64,000 nt of DNA from the IMG/VR virus record IMGVR_UViG_3300035034_000989, positions 39,983 through 103,982 of that record. One strand, given 5' to 3'. The notes under the pieces were generated by a model. It was given only the letters and a program-made list of their open reading frames with translations. It was not told the DNA's origin and did not search any database. Shown one piece after another: positions 52,431 through 61,183 of this stretch. The stretch comes from a virus. Each line of letters opens with the position of its first letter. Positions within the stretch are counted from its first letter, which is position 1. The position numbers and the translations under genes were made by a program.

Positions 52431-52580
52431 GGTGGGATGAGTGCAAGGTCCGAGGTGTGTATTTGCAAGTACACACCTTATATGATCTTACCGCTGGGGT
52501 TGTTAGCAATAGCATGCACTCCCATTTTCGGATTTGCTAGCATGATGAAAATGTTGGGGGCTCGATTCCCCTGTTCCACC
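52431..52580 (+). ncRNA. tRNA(His)-like RNA B with a 117-nt body
   Basis: Acceptor GGTGGGAT (52431-52438) with GTTCCACC (52573-52580), 8 pairs, giving the extra G(-1):C73 pair typical of tRNA-His. T-stem GGGGG/CCCCT with 7-nt loop CTCGATT is directly joined to the acceptor, as in real tRNAs. The part between is 117 nt rather than about 41. It contains a 9-bp hairpin (AGGTGTGTA/TACACACCT, 52453-52478), a GAGTGC/GCACTC helix, and GTTAGCAA/TTGCTAGC (52502-52541) that would make a pseudoknot. No CCA. Confidence 0.55.
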
Positions 52581-52602
52581 TCTCTATTTCAAGGCGTTGA
52601 TT

Positions 52603-52845
52603 ATGTTAAGTGCAGAATACTGGGAACCTTTTGAATTCGAGTTGCCAACAGGCACACTTGTATTTCGGATAGAAGACACTGACATTATTCGCCCAACTGA
52701 CTTTGTAAGAAGCGAACATCAACTAAGTAAATGGATACGCATGTCGGACCGATACACTGCATTGGTCAACCAAACACTCAGCAACATACACTGGCACTAC
52801 GGTCACGGATATATTATAACAGAAGTAATGAGGGAATATTTATAA
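52603..52845 (+). CDS. Small unknown protein
   Basis: 80 aa from ATG 52603 (AAGGCG upstream). FEFELPTGTLVFRI beta start, His/Trp-containing C-terminus. TAATG overlap with the next gene. Confidence 0.63.
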   Translation: MLSAEYWEPFEFELPTGTLVFRIEDTDIIRPTDFVRSEHQLSKWIRMSDRYTALVNQTLSNIHWHYGHGYIITEVMREYL

Positions 52846-53168
52846 TGTTTTGGAGAACACCTGTACTTTGGTTCAAAAGTTTTCAACAAGATTATAGCAA
52901 TCAGCCTGAGCCTGCGGCCAAGGCTGTTCAAGTCAAACTATACCCACACAACAAGTACCCTGGCTACTTCATAGACCCAGACAAACTCGTTGTATATTCA
53001 ATCAAATCCGGTACACTCAAGCCATTAAAGCTAGGCTCGTGGAGAGGCAAAGAAATATATACTCTTTCGCACCAGAACATCAAGCATTACTATCGTAGAC
53101 AATGGCTCAAGAAATGCATAAACAAGAATCCTATCGATAGTGTACTGCTGGAGGTTAAACGTGGATAA
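52845..53168 (+). CDS. Small basic unknown protein
   Basis: 107 aa from ATG 52845. Basic C-terminal third (RGKEIYTL... RRQWLKKCINK). Overlaps the next start (GTG 53161). Confidence 0.6.
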   Translation: MFWRTPVLWFKSFQQDYSNQPEPAAKAVQVKLYPHNKYPGYFIDPDKLVVYSIKSGTLKPLKLGSWRGKEIYTLSHQNIKHYYRRQWLKKCINKNPIDSVLLEVKRG

Positions 53169-53964
53169 TAAAAATTTGTTCTATTATAATCGCACAGATT
53201 CAATGAAGAAGTTAGTAAAGGAAAACCAGTTTCTGTTAAACACATCAGCTAACAGCACCGTGTGGAATGGAATGGACGAACAAACAAGATTTACAGCAAA
53301 TCTTAAAAAGAAAGATAGTAACTGGAAATACCGCACAGCACCGGTTCAGTACACATTAAACTCGCAGGGATATAGGACAGACGAATTCGAGGACATCAAT
53401 TGGCAAGAGTCAGTAGTTATATTTGGATGTTCAATGGCGTTTGGTATAGGAGTTACCGATTGCGAAACGGTATCCTCAATATTGTCGAAGATAATTGATA
53501 GGCCTGTAATTAATATGGCCATCTCAGCGTCATCAATTGACTATAATTTACATAATGCAATTGTACTTAGATCCGGATACCCAATGCCTAAAGCAGTAGT
53601 TGACGTATGGACTGGATACGATAGGACATTAATGTATAAAGAAACTCAGTTAATGTACCTAGGGCCGTGGTCCACTCAGGACCACCATGATCAGACAGGA
53701 CCTTATTGCGGCCTTGACTATATGCAAGAAAGGATGCAAGATACAACACACGCACAAGCACAGTCATTATTTAACACTAAACTAAGCAGACAACTGTGGA
53801 AAAACACAACCCACATCGAAGGAAGTTATTTTACGCATACGTCTAACCTGCTCGGGTGTTTTAAAATACCATTTTACGACCAGGCGAGAGACTTATACCA
53901 TCCCGGAATCGAAACAAATCAAACACTAGCAGAATATTTAGCAGAGGAGCTCAAGGGCATATGA
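53161..53964 (+). CDS. SGNH-hydrolase-like protein, copy 1
   Basis: 267 aa. GTG 53161 behind a strong GGAGG. NWKYRTAPVQYTLNSQGYR, then VVIFGCSMAFGIGV (nucleophile Ser in FGxSxxxGxGV, GDS replaced by GCS), VINMAIS, and C-terminal ARDLYHPG holding the Asp-His of the triad. This SGNH form with GCS is one I recall from marine phages. May deacylate a surface glycan or act on the virion; paralogue follows with ATGA overlap. Confidence 0.75.
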   Translation: MDNKNLFYYNRTDSMKKLVKENQFLLNTSANSTVWNGMDEQTRFTANLKKKDSNWKYRTAPVQYTLNSQGYRTDEFEDINWQESVVIFGCSMAFGIGVTDCETVSSILSKIIDRPVINMAISASSIDYNLHNAIVLRSGYPMPKAVVDVWTGYDRTLMYKETQLMYLGPWSTQDHHDQTGPYCGLDYMQERMQDTTHAQAQSLFNTKLSRQLWKNTTHIEGSYFTHTSNLLGCFKIPFYDQARDLYHPGIETNQTLAEYLAEELKGI

Positions 53965-54752
53965 ATACGTATGATCACACCGGGTCCACAATAGACTTAA
54001 TTAACGCTAACGAATTCCAGTCACCGCCAAAGGAAACAGATTTCCTATTCAACGGTGGTGATTCTAAATCACTGTTCCGTAAGAATCTTAAAACACAACC
54101 ACATGACTGGAAATACCGCACAGCACCGGTTAGGTATACATTGAACTCACAAGGATACAGGACAGCTGAATTCAAAGATATAGTGTGGGAAGACTCAGTA
54201 GTTATATTCGGATGCTCTAACGTGTTTGGTGTGGGTGTTACCGACGACGACACACTGTCTTCGCAATTATCGAATATTATTGGGATGCCGGTTATTAATA
54301 TGGGATTTCCCGGATCTGGTACTACGCTAGCATTGCACCATGCCACAATACTTAGTGATAGGTACCCTACACCCAAGGCGGTAATTAACTTATGGGCTGG
54401 TGTAAATAGAACGTCGTACTACAGCCAGGACGCTATTCTCAATCACGGACCGTGGTCATTAGGAAAAGGAAAGTCTGGTAACGATTATATGACTCAATGG
54501 ATGAAGGATGAAACCCACGGTGAAGTACTAGCAATGCTTGCAAGCAGAGCAAGTAAAATACTCTGGGAAGATACCGTTTATCTAGAAACTACCTATGCGG
54601 AACCTACTGCAAATCTGTTAGAGTGCAGTCTTCAGCTTGCTACCGATAATGCACGAGACATCACCGAAACCGGAATCGCTCATCCCGGAAGAAAAAGCCA
54701 CTGTAACGTAGCAAAATATATTGCCGATACAATAACGTCACAGTTAACCTAA
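53961..54752 (+). CDS. SGNH-hydrolase-like protein, copy 2
   Basis: 263 aa. Same order: DWKYRTAPVRYTLNSQGYR, VVIFGCSNVFGVGV, VINMGFPGSG, then ARDITETGIAHPG where five residues separate Asp and His compared with copy 1. About half the N-terminal residues are identical to copy 1. Confidence 0.76.
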   Translation: MNTYDHTGSTIDLINANEFQSPPKETDFLFNGGDSKSLFRKNLKTQPHDWKYRTAPVRYTLNSQGYRTAEFKDIVWEDSVVIFGCSNVFGVGVTDDDTLSSQLSNIIGMPVINMGFPGSGTTLALHHATILSDRYPTPKAVINLWAGVNRTSYYSQDAILNHGPWSLGKGKSGNDYMTQWMKDETHGEVLAMLASRASKILWEDTVYLETTYAEPTANLLECSLQLATDNARDITETGIAHPGRKSHCNVAKYIADTITSQLT

Positions 54753-54785
54753 GGAGTTTTTACTTTGTAAGTCTTGCATGGCTAC

Positions 54786-54846
54786 GTGCGAGCAGATAAG
54801 CCGGATAAGCGCGCCGTTCGTTTGAACTATAGTGGAGTACCGGCAC
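54786..54846 (+). promoter_or_regulatory. Structured leader of gene 54854
   Basis: GCCGG (54800-54804) pairs with CCGGC (54840-54844), enclosing GTTC-GTTT-GAAC (54816-54827). The only GGAG (54834-54837) is inside the fold and 17 nt from the ATG, so folding should affect translation. Confidence 0.4.
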
Positions 54847-54853
54847 TTTTATT

Positions 54854-55582
54854 ATGATATCGCATGACGAAGAATACCAAGCACTCATAAACACAATCCG
54901 TGATGAGAAAACGTGGAAACAACTGAGACCAGGTGTGTTTAGCAAACGTCGGTTCGTGTCGATTAATGTACAATCTTTTATTGTACTAGACTGCATGCCG
55001 GATAAACTGATATTATCACTGAATTGCCTCTTTCCGGAAATTGGGTTTAACCGAACTCGAGGTTGCGCAGAAGGTTTCTTAAATCCTTACAGTTATGAAA
55101 TGCATGTCAAGTACACACCCGAAGACGGACTAGTGTACACCAAGCTGTCATGCTCGGGAATAATGACCACCACCGGTAAGGTCGAACATGTATCGATTGA
55201 AATTCCTGATAACGCCCACATGACAATGGATGCCTACACAAAAAGAATAGAAGATGATATCAACGATGGATACAATTCGATGTCTGCACAAGAACAGTCT
55301 TTTTATATGTTGAGCGGTGGGGAGATGCGCGGGCGTGAAATACTGAAACAACTCCACAAACTGCATCATGAACTTGAGCTGACTTGTCGGCGTGCATGGA
55401 AACGCAAACGCAAGATGCGTATCTTTGAAATTGCAATAGGGCAATGGATAGACCAAACTCATTTTCCTCACAAGTACTCGAAGTGGGGCTTCGTTGGCGC
55501 CCACACGTTTAACTTTGTTGTAACCTATCACGTGGTACAAGTTTACCTGCAAACTTTGTTACTAGGAATATTCTTGCTATGA
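54854..55582 (+). CDS. Unknown protein
   Basis: 242 aa; no adjacent ribosome site. Basic RRAWKRKRKMR segment near 185, and a hydrophobic C-terminal stretch (VVQVYLQTLLLGIFLL) that may be membrane-bound. ATGA overlap with the ATP-grasp gene. Confidence 0.6.
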   Translation: MISHDEEYQALINTIRDEKTWKQLRPGVFSKRRFVSINVQSFIVLDCMPDKLILSLNCLFPEIGFNRTRGCAEGFLNPYSYEMHVKYTPEDGLVYTKLSCSGIMTTTGKVEHVSIEIPDNAHMTMDAYTKRIEDDINDGYNSMSAQEQSFYMLSGGEMRGREILKQLHKLHHELELTCRRAWKRKRKMRIFEIAIGQWIDQTHFPHKYSKWGFVGAHTFNFVVTYHVVQVYLQTLLLGIFLL

Positions 55583-56439
55583 ATATATTATTAGACAGCT
55601 TGTTCACCAAAACCGGAATACAAAAAGATACATTTGTCAAGTCGGTGCGTGCAACAGGGCACAGCGTATATGTTTCCAAGTACCGTAGAAACATCACCGA
55701 TTTTGAAGTGGGCATACCACGCGACGAACCCTTGCTGGTGTACGGTTCAATACAGTTTGTAGAGGATGCGCTAAAGAACTTTAAATGCGCAGTTGCATTC
55801 TATAGCCAGCGAATTTTTAATTGTTCGTACTTCATGTCGCATTTGCCTATGACATTGTTTGTCAATTACGATGCAGAGTTTTGTCCAGTTGGTGTGTATC
55901 AGGAACAGCGAGCACGCCGAAAACATTACAACGAATGGAGTACTGCTGATGCTAAACACTACTTTGTGAGATCAGATAGTGGCCGCAAGCTGTTTGCAGG
56001 CAAGGTAATACCTACCGAACAAATGCATTGCTTCGCCACCGAAAGCCTCTCTAAGGACAGTATCGTATTGGTTGGTTGTGCCAAAGACATACGCGCTGAG
56101 CATCGGTACTTCATACACCGAAAAGAAATTGTGTCAAGGTGTATCACACATACAAATGGCAATGTATTCACAGTGCCGGATAAAAAAATAAGCCTGCAGG
56201 CGAACATTCCGTTGGACAAATTTGCTCTCATGGTTGCCGACATGGTCGATGAACTAGGTCACATGGACACCATGTATGTTCTTGATATTGCATCTTACAC
56301 AGAATATCAACATGGCAAGCCCAAGATTGGCATCATGGAGTTCAATGCCGCTAGCACATCAGACATGCACAATTGCAATGTAACTGCAATCTTTAGCGCA
56401 ATGGCAGAATGCATCGAAAAAGAAAATAGTTGTGATTAA
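55579..56439 (+). CDS. ATP-grasp protein, R2K type
   Basis: 286 aa. YFVRSDSGRKLFAGKVI near residue 128, EHRYFIHRKEIVSR near 176, and VLDIASY...IGIMEFNAAS near 235-260 follow the R2K ATP-grasp layout (FVRPxxxxKxFxG; ExRxFV; DxxxxxxxxxxIEfN). ATP-grasp enzymes join a carboxylate to an amine. R2K members are common in phages with unknown targets. Confidence 0.75.
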   Translation: MNILLDSLFTKTGIQKDTFVKSVRATGHSVYVSKYRRNITDFEVGIPRDEPLLVYGSIQFVEDALKNFKCAVAFYSQRIFNCSYFMSHLPMTLFVNYDAEFCPVGVYQEQRARRKHYNEWSTADAKHYFVRSDSGRKLFAGKVIPTEQMHCFATESLSKDSIVLVGCAKDIRAEHRYFIHRKEIVSRCITHTNGNVFTVPDKKISLQANIPLDKFALMVADMVDELGHMDTMYVLDIASYTEYQHGKPKIGIMEFNAASTSDMHNCNVTAIFSAMAECIEKENSCD

Positions 56440-56463
56440 ATCAAATATGTGTAATAATAAGAC

Positions 56464-56772
56464 ATGAAAAAATTAAAACCAGACACAGTTAAAAAAAGAT
56501 TGACATCAATTGCCAAAGAACTGCATATCGAAAGCGAACGACACGAAGTTACTAAACTAGACTTGCGTGCCAAGATGCTTGCAGTACAAGACAAGTGTCC
56601 ACATCAAGTCGAAGCACGGTGGCACGATACATGGGACGGCTGGGATGATCACATAGATCTCAAAGGACACCATGAATATTATTGTGTGCATTGTCACAAG
56701 ACGCTCAAAACCGATGTGGTTAGAACCGAGCATTATCGGTTATGGCCCGACTTTAAGAAACAATATGAATAA
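56464..56772 (+). CDS. Small zinc-site protein
   Basis: 102 aa. CPHQVEARW, then HHEYYCVHCHK: two Cys/His pairs about 40 residues apart, a probable zinc site. Basic N-terminal helix. Function unknown. Confidence 0.67.
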   Translation: MKKLKPDTVKKRLTSIAKELHIESERHEVTKLDLRAKMLAVQDKCPHQVEARWHDTWDGWDDHIDLKGHHEYYCVHCHKTLKTDVVRTEHYRLWPDFKKQYE

Positions 56773-56773
56773 A

Positions 56774-56843
56774 CTCTTCGGTAGGTTACAGATAGGGATT
56801 TTAAACCCCGCGTCTTGGAGTTCAATTCTCCACGTTGAGACCA
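56774..56843 (+). tRNA. Degenerate tRNA-like gene, CCA encoded
   Basis: 3' half is canonical: T-stem TGGAG/CTCCA, 7-nt loop TTCAATT, acceptor strand CGTTGAG, discriminator A, CCA (56841-56843). The 5' acceptor strand CTCTTCG (56774-56780) pairs at 5 of 7 positions. The D-arm is short. The anticodon stem is GGG/CCC with an 8-nt loop ATTTTAAA, so the anticodon is ambiguous (TAA, TTA or TTT). Probably decayed or very divergent. Confidence 0.5.
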
Positions 56844-56847
56844 ATTA

Positions 56848-57285
56848 ATGGAGTGGTTCGAAGGCATGACATCTCACGCTGTGTTAAATGCATCATCGTT
56901 TCGTGTAATATATAAAAATACATTCAAGTTTGGTGTAAATTACAACGAAAAATTGTATCCAGTGATGCGCGTTATTAAGCTAAACTTCAAGTCTGCCGAT
57001 GCCTGGCACGCACGCAGATTCGATGGGCTTACTGTATCGTATAAAATGAGACCGCTAATAATATACCCGTGGGACGAATCAATACTCATGCTAGCGGGCG
57101 TTGATATACCGCACTACATTGACATGGTTGATCCCGACGCTGATTATATCAAACTTAATTACCCAGGACAATCAAAAATAACGCTAGCTATTCAACTCAC
57201 AATAGATGACCTACTCAACCATACCACAACCAGTAATGGTCGCATACTGAAAATTATGCCATGGCAGGTTCCATCCGGCACATAA
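56848..57285 (+). CDS. Unknown protein
   Basis: 145 aa; starts 4 nt after the tRNA-like CCA with only GAGA upstream. Alpha/beta composition, no motif. Confidence 0.62.
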   Translation: MEWFEGMTSHAVLNASSFRVIYKNTFKFGVNYNEKLYPVMRVIKLNFKSADAWHARRFDGLTVSYKMRPLIIYPWDESILMLAGVDIPHYIDMVDPDADYIKLNYPGQSKITLAIQLTIDDLLNHTTTSNGRILKIMPWQVPSGT

Positions 57286-57298
57286 CAAAGGAAAGCAC

Positions 57299-58204
57299 AT
57301 GCTTAAAATATTCAATAAACTCTGGTACGTTAAGACACAATCAGCCAATCCAAACGATACCGACTTGTCTTACATGACGTACTACGAGGACAATGCGGCT
57401 TTCAAAAAGCGACAAGCAACTGGGTTAACATGGGCAGTACACGGCGCAAGCAAGACGGGCTTCATAGTAGACAACACACCTCAAGAAGGATTCAAAGTTG
57501 TGTCGGTTGAATCTCGATGGACCACCCAGAACAAGGTATTTAGAATACGTGACCCACGTGGTTTTGTTGTTGAGATTCCGGCAGGTAACCTAAACAAGAT
57601 ATTGGAGTGTGCCGTTGTAGACCACGGTGTTATACTGGGCGAATGTATTTGGGGTCGAGAAGTTGCTGACCACTTATTAATTCCTAAAAATTCCGTATTG
57701 TTTCAGGAAGCTACACTCAACATGGAAAAGCTAGATAGCAAGATCAAGATCAAAGATGTTGCAGTTGGTGAGATAATTGAACTAACTGGGCACAGCTCGT
57801 TAAACAAAGTCATATACCTAGGCAAGTTCAAGGGCAAGTACACCGGCGAAGCGACTGAATCCGGCAGTTGGGGATATAACCAGACACGTAACAGTATTTG
57901 CACATTTGATGAATATACAGATAAGAAATGGTGGTTATCATTTGTTAACGTATCGGCACTACGAACAATTGAAGGTGGTGGCGGTTTTGTAGGACATCAA
58001 AGTAGACGCACAGTCAAAGTAGTAGGACGATCAGGAGACAAAGTCGAAAGAGACATAGTGGACAAGCTACGCGCGATGATAAAGTACACCGATACAACCG
58101 AAGCATGCAAGCATTATCGAGCGGAGTTTAGACTAACGTCCAGGGGTCAACGAGATGACAGAGCCCGAATAACAGCATCGTTCCAAGGAGCAGAGTGGCA
58201 ATGA
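57299..58204 (+). CDS. Unknown protein, 301 aa
   Basis: AAAGGAAAGCAC upstream. Beta-rich, with a central basic region and a Gly-rich turn (EGGGGFVG) near residue 225. Basic last third. No family recognised. Confidence 0.65.
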   Translation: MLKIFNKLWYVKTQSANPNDTDLSYMTYYEDNAAFKKRQATGLTWAVHGASKTGFIVDNTPQEGFKVVSVESRWTTQNKVFRIRDPRGFVVEIPAGNLNKILECAVVDHGVILGECIWGREVADHLLIPKNSVLFQEATLNMEKLDSKIKIKDVAVGEIIELTGHSSLNKVIYLGKFKGKYTGEATESGSWGYNQTRNSICTFDEYTDKKWWLSFVNVSALRTIEGGGGFVGHQSRRTVKVVGRSGDKVERDIVDKLRAMIKYTDTTEACKHYRAEFRLTSRGQRDDRARITASFQGAEWQ

Positions 58205-58551
58205 GCAAGTATATAAAAACACAGATAGCATTAACAACAGCAATGATCATAAACGAACGCTTGTCGAAAGGTATTGTTACCATCGAATTTTACAAAGTCA
58301 GCAAAGGCAAAGCTACCACCGACACCGATCAAGAACCCGAATTGCGTGTTATGCGTGCAACAACTGATCCTAAGCTGTTACCTGCATCAACCGAAGAGCA
58401 CGACACTGTGGCGATTGATATGTCGCTGTGCAAGGTGTATGACGTTGAAGCACAGGGCTGGCGTTCGTTTAGACTGGACCGCTTAAAGACCATTGACAGC
58501 ATCGATGCTCAGGGCTTTGTGATCGAATGCTTTAAACAGGGCATGCAATGA
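58201..58551 (+). CDS. WYL/SH3-like small protein
   Basis: 116 aa from ATG 58201 (AGGAG upstream). GIVTIEFYKVSKG...LRVMRATTD and VYDVEAQGWRSFRLDRL resemble the small beta domain of WYL/DUF2693-type phage proteins. ATGA overlap with the next gene. Confidence 0.62.
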   Translation: MSKYIKTQIALTTAMIINERLSKGIVTIEFYKVSKGKATTDTDQEPELRVMRATTDPKLLPASTEEHDTVAIDMSLCKVYDVEAQGWRSFRLDRLKTIDSIDAQGFVIECFKQGMQ

Positions 58552-58919
58552 GTTGGGGTGAGTACGGTGATCGTGTGCCAACTTTTGCAACGGATTTATT
58601 GGCAGCCCTTGAATCGGAAAAGGATTCCGAAGAGGTAGTGTTTTTTTGCTTAACTCACATGAACCAGCCCGTTGAAATTAACAAGCTATTTGTTGTTAGA
58701 AATTGGGATTTGTTTCGAAAACATATTCCGCTAGAACACATCGAAATCAAGAACAAAGAATGCACCATAATACAAATTGCATTGCCAGCTTGGCTTGGCG
58801 ACATATATCACACATTTGAATTCTATCGTCCGAGTGAAAGCGAAGTTGTTATTGATTGCATAGACATGTACATGAAATATGATATACTAAAGCAAATATC
58901 GATACCGGTAACGCACTAG
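58548..58919 (+). CDS. Unknown small protein
   Basis: 123 aa, acidic N-terminal third, Trp/Ile-rich middle. No motif. Confidence 0.6.
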   Translation: MSWGEYGDRVPTFATDLLAALESEKDSEEVVFFCLTHMNQPVEINKLFVVRNWDLFRKHIPLEHIEIKNKECTIIQIALPAWLGDIYHTFEFYRPSESEVVIDCIDMYMKYDILKQISIPVTH

Positions 58920-58939
58920 TGTATTTTAGAAGAAAGCAG

Positions 58940-58968
58940 TTGACAATGTACAATATCTAGCGCATTAT
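58940..58968 (+). promoter_or_regulatory. Sigma70-type promoter
   Basis: TTGACA, 17 nt, CATTAT. Confidence 0.6.
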
Positions 58969-58996
58969 GTACAAAATCAAGCAATAAGGAATAAAC

Positions 58997-60793
58997 ATGC
59001 CGTTAGTAGATCTATCACTCAAGCTATTTAATGTGGTACCAACAAGCCACAATCCTGTGCCAGCCAAAGCGCACGTTGATTTTAACAGTGGTATTATTAT
59101 TGCACAGGATGCATGCTGGGCAAGGCACGACATTCTTAACTTCCTTGATGCTAAACGTCTGTCAGGCGAAGACCTAAACAAAACATGGCACACCATATGG
59201 GCCAATGTAGACTCAACAAGCAAAGCATCTATCACTAGCACAATAATGGGCTACCTTAACGGGCTTGGTAATAAACTAAATAAAGAAATTCAGGTGCCAA
59301 GTGAAGTGATTGGCATTGAAGACTTGGGAATAAAGTTTGTAACCGTACAGGCCATACCCGAATCCGAACTGGGGCCACGTGCTCTAAACATGCTTCAAAG
59401 CGGCATTGCATTAAAAAGCCAAACCATTACTGACCTGTTCGATGTATTAAGCGCAGTCAAGTATCAGTGGACCGGTAAAGAAGATGTTCGCAACAAAGAA
59501 GCCATTGTTATTTTAGCAGACCGTCACAAAGTGTATCCCAAGGATCCAGTTGACGTGTTGCGTTACACTGTGTTTAAGGCAACCGGTAGCGCCATGCTTA
59601 TAAAAAGCGGTGGGGCCGTGCGACAGATTAAAGAATCAGCGTTCAGTCCAACTGATGCGTTTGAATCATGTGGCGAAGCACGAATGGCAGAAGTATTCAA
59701 TCGCTTTAAACCGTTGTTCCTTGCATACAAGTCCGGTGGCGACTCTGGTACCAAAAAGATGATAAATCGGATTGCCAAGCTGAGCAAGACCAAGCACAAG
59801 CCATTGCCAGTTAATGCACTAAATGAAGTTACATCGCGTTCACTCAAGCTCGAGGACTTACACTGGCTCAAGAATGCAACACCATTTGCCCTGTGTAAAG
59901 CATTGCAGGCGTGCTATACACGCATGAACAACAGCAGAACTATATTTGCGTACCATATACGAAATGGTAAGAGCTGGTACAAGGAAGCCGCTAACAAGAC
60001 AGACACAGTCGATATCAACTACAACTTTGATCTAATTGCAAACGAATTGAAATTGCGTGTTAACACAGAAGGTCACAAGATATTTATACCGGAAGGCATT
60101 GAGTATGCCCTACCGACTTCCGAAAAGATGATGATTGGCAATGTGCCTACTGGAACTAAATTCACTGCCAATCAAGTGGCCGCAGGTATTTACTGGGAAA
60201 ACTCTTGGGGTGCTCGTGACTTGGACTTGTCGTCCATTGACGTTGGCGGAAACAAAGTAGGATGGGACTCGCGTTACAGCGGGCAAGACTCTGCAATCAA
60301 ATACTCGGGTGATATCACCGACGCAAAAAACGGCGCGGTGGAATATATAAATGTAAGTTCCAAGCTCAAGAATGCCACAATGGTACTTAATAATGTGTAT
60401 AGCGGTGAACCTGATTGCAAGTACAAGATTATCGTTGGCAAAGGTGCCAACATAAGCGACAAGTACATGCAAGATCCGGGCAAGGTGTGGGTGGATGAAC
60501 ACACCCAGTCGGTCAAGCAAGAAAGCATTATCGGCTTATTCCTTCCTGAAGAAGGTGATAAGGTATCATTTGTCATGCTTAACACCGCATGCGGAACAGG
60601 CAGTGCGTCAAGCGGGCGCGAACATACCATACAGTTCAACAAGGCCATGGTAGAGCAGTACAGCAACCAGTTTACTCTAAATTTATTGCTAGAATACATA
60701 GGATTTGAGTTGACAGACACTGCGAATGATGCTACAATAGACTTATCGCTAGACAACTTAGAGCGTGACACGTTCGTTAAACTGTTTATCTAA
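58997..60793 (+). CDS. Large unknown protein with TerD-like C-terminal part
   Basis: 598 aa, two parts. Residues about 1-360 are helical with repeated Lys/Asn/Ala. From about 390 it is beta-rich: YWENSWGARDLDLSSID, GWDSRYSG, AIKYSGDI, then VEYINVSSKL, reminiscent of TerD-type calcium-binding beta sandwiches (RDLD...). Similarity is suggestive only. Longest gene in this half of the window, so it may matter in infection. Confidence 0.6.
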   Translation: MPLVDLSLKLFNVVPTSHNPVPAKAHVDFNSGIIIAQDACWARHDILNFLDAKRLSGEDLNKTWHTIWANVDSTSKASITSTIMGYLNGLGNKLNKEIQVPSEVIGIEDLGIKFVTVQAIPESELGPRALNMLQSGIALKSQTITDLFDVLSAVKYQWTGKEDVRNKEAIVILADRHKVYPKDPVDVLRYTVFKATGSAMLIKSGGAVRQIKESAFSPTDAFESCGEARMAEVFNRFKPLFLAYKSGGDSGTKKMINRIAKLSKTKHKPLPVNALNEVTSRSLKLEDLHWLKNATPFALCKALQACYTRMNNSRTIFAYHIRNGKSWYKEAANKTDTVDINYNFDLIANELKLRVNTEGHKIFIPEGIEYALPTSEKMMIGNVPTGTKFTANQVAAGIYWENSWGARDLDLSSIDVGGNKVGWDSRYSGQDSAIKYSGDITDAKNGAVEYINVSSKLKNATMVLNNVYSGEPDCKYKIIVGKGANISDKYMQDPGKVWVDEHTQSVKQESIIGLFLPEEGDKVSFVMLNTACGTGSASSGREHTIQFNKAMVEQYSNQFTLNLLLEYIGFELTDTANDATIDLSLDNLERDTFVKLFI

Positions 60794-60802
60794 ACGTTCA
60801 AT

Positions 60803-60880
60803 GCGGTGAAAGCAACGGACCGATAACCCGGAGATGCTATGGGGAACATGTTCCTTGTGCTATTCGCACGCACCGCACCA
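60803..60880 (+). tRNA. tRNA-sized cloverleaf-like element ending ACCA
   Basis: GCGGTG (60803-60808) pairs with CACCGC (60871-60876), followed by A and CCA: 78 nt, tRNA length. Inside: GGGGAA-CATG-TTCCTT (60841-60856) and GTGC-TATTC-GCAC (60857-60869). The T-arm loop is 5 nt, not 7, and no clear D-arm or U33-flanked anticodon is visible. A functional tRNA is doubtful. Confidence 0.4.
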
Positions 60881-60893
60881 GTTGGAGTTAGAT

Positions 60894-61115
60894 ATGAGTA
60901 AGATACTCAAAGTAAAAATCAAAAATCGTGTAGAGTTTGAATGCGGTGTGTTTGGTGGAGAGGACTTGATTCAACACTTTCCTAACTTGCTCAGCACAGG
61001 TGCAGATGTAATATATCAAAGCGATATGTGGTACCTGTGCGATGTAGATAAAAACATAATGTCCGACTGTGCATTTTTTGCACCCGAAGAGATGCAGTAC
61101 TTAGAAATAATTTAA
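60894..61115 (+). CDS. Small unknown protein
   Basis: 73 aa from ATG 60894 (TTGGAG upstream, 13 nt after the tRNA-like element). Has three Cys and a DMWYLCDV patch. An earlier ATG at 60834 lies in the tRNA-like element and is unlikely. Confidence 0.62.
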   Translation: MSKILKVKIKNRVEFECGVFGGEDLIQHFPNLLSTGADVIYQSDMWYLCDVDKNIMSDCAFFAPEEMQYLEII

Positions 61116-61122
61116 CAGTTTC

Positions 61123-61176
61123 TGGGCAAAGGTAGTTCCTATAAAAAAATTATTGGAAATTATTACTACTCGCCCA
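61123..61176 (+). ncRNA. Tandem structured RNA motif, copy 1
   Basis: P1 TGGGC/GCCCA (61123-61127, 61172-61176); internal loop AAA against C (61171); P2 GGTAGT/ACTACT (61131-61136, 61165-61170, one G.T); then TCCTATAAA (61137-61145); apical hairpin AATTATT-GGA-AATTATT with one mismatch. Confidence 0.65.
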
Positions 61177-61183
61177 ACCCTAC

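Noticed and set aside
52334-52634. Two short frames over the tRNA-like RNAs
   Set aside because: No ribosome sites, no protein-like composition, and strong RNA pairing in the same bases.
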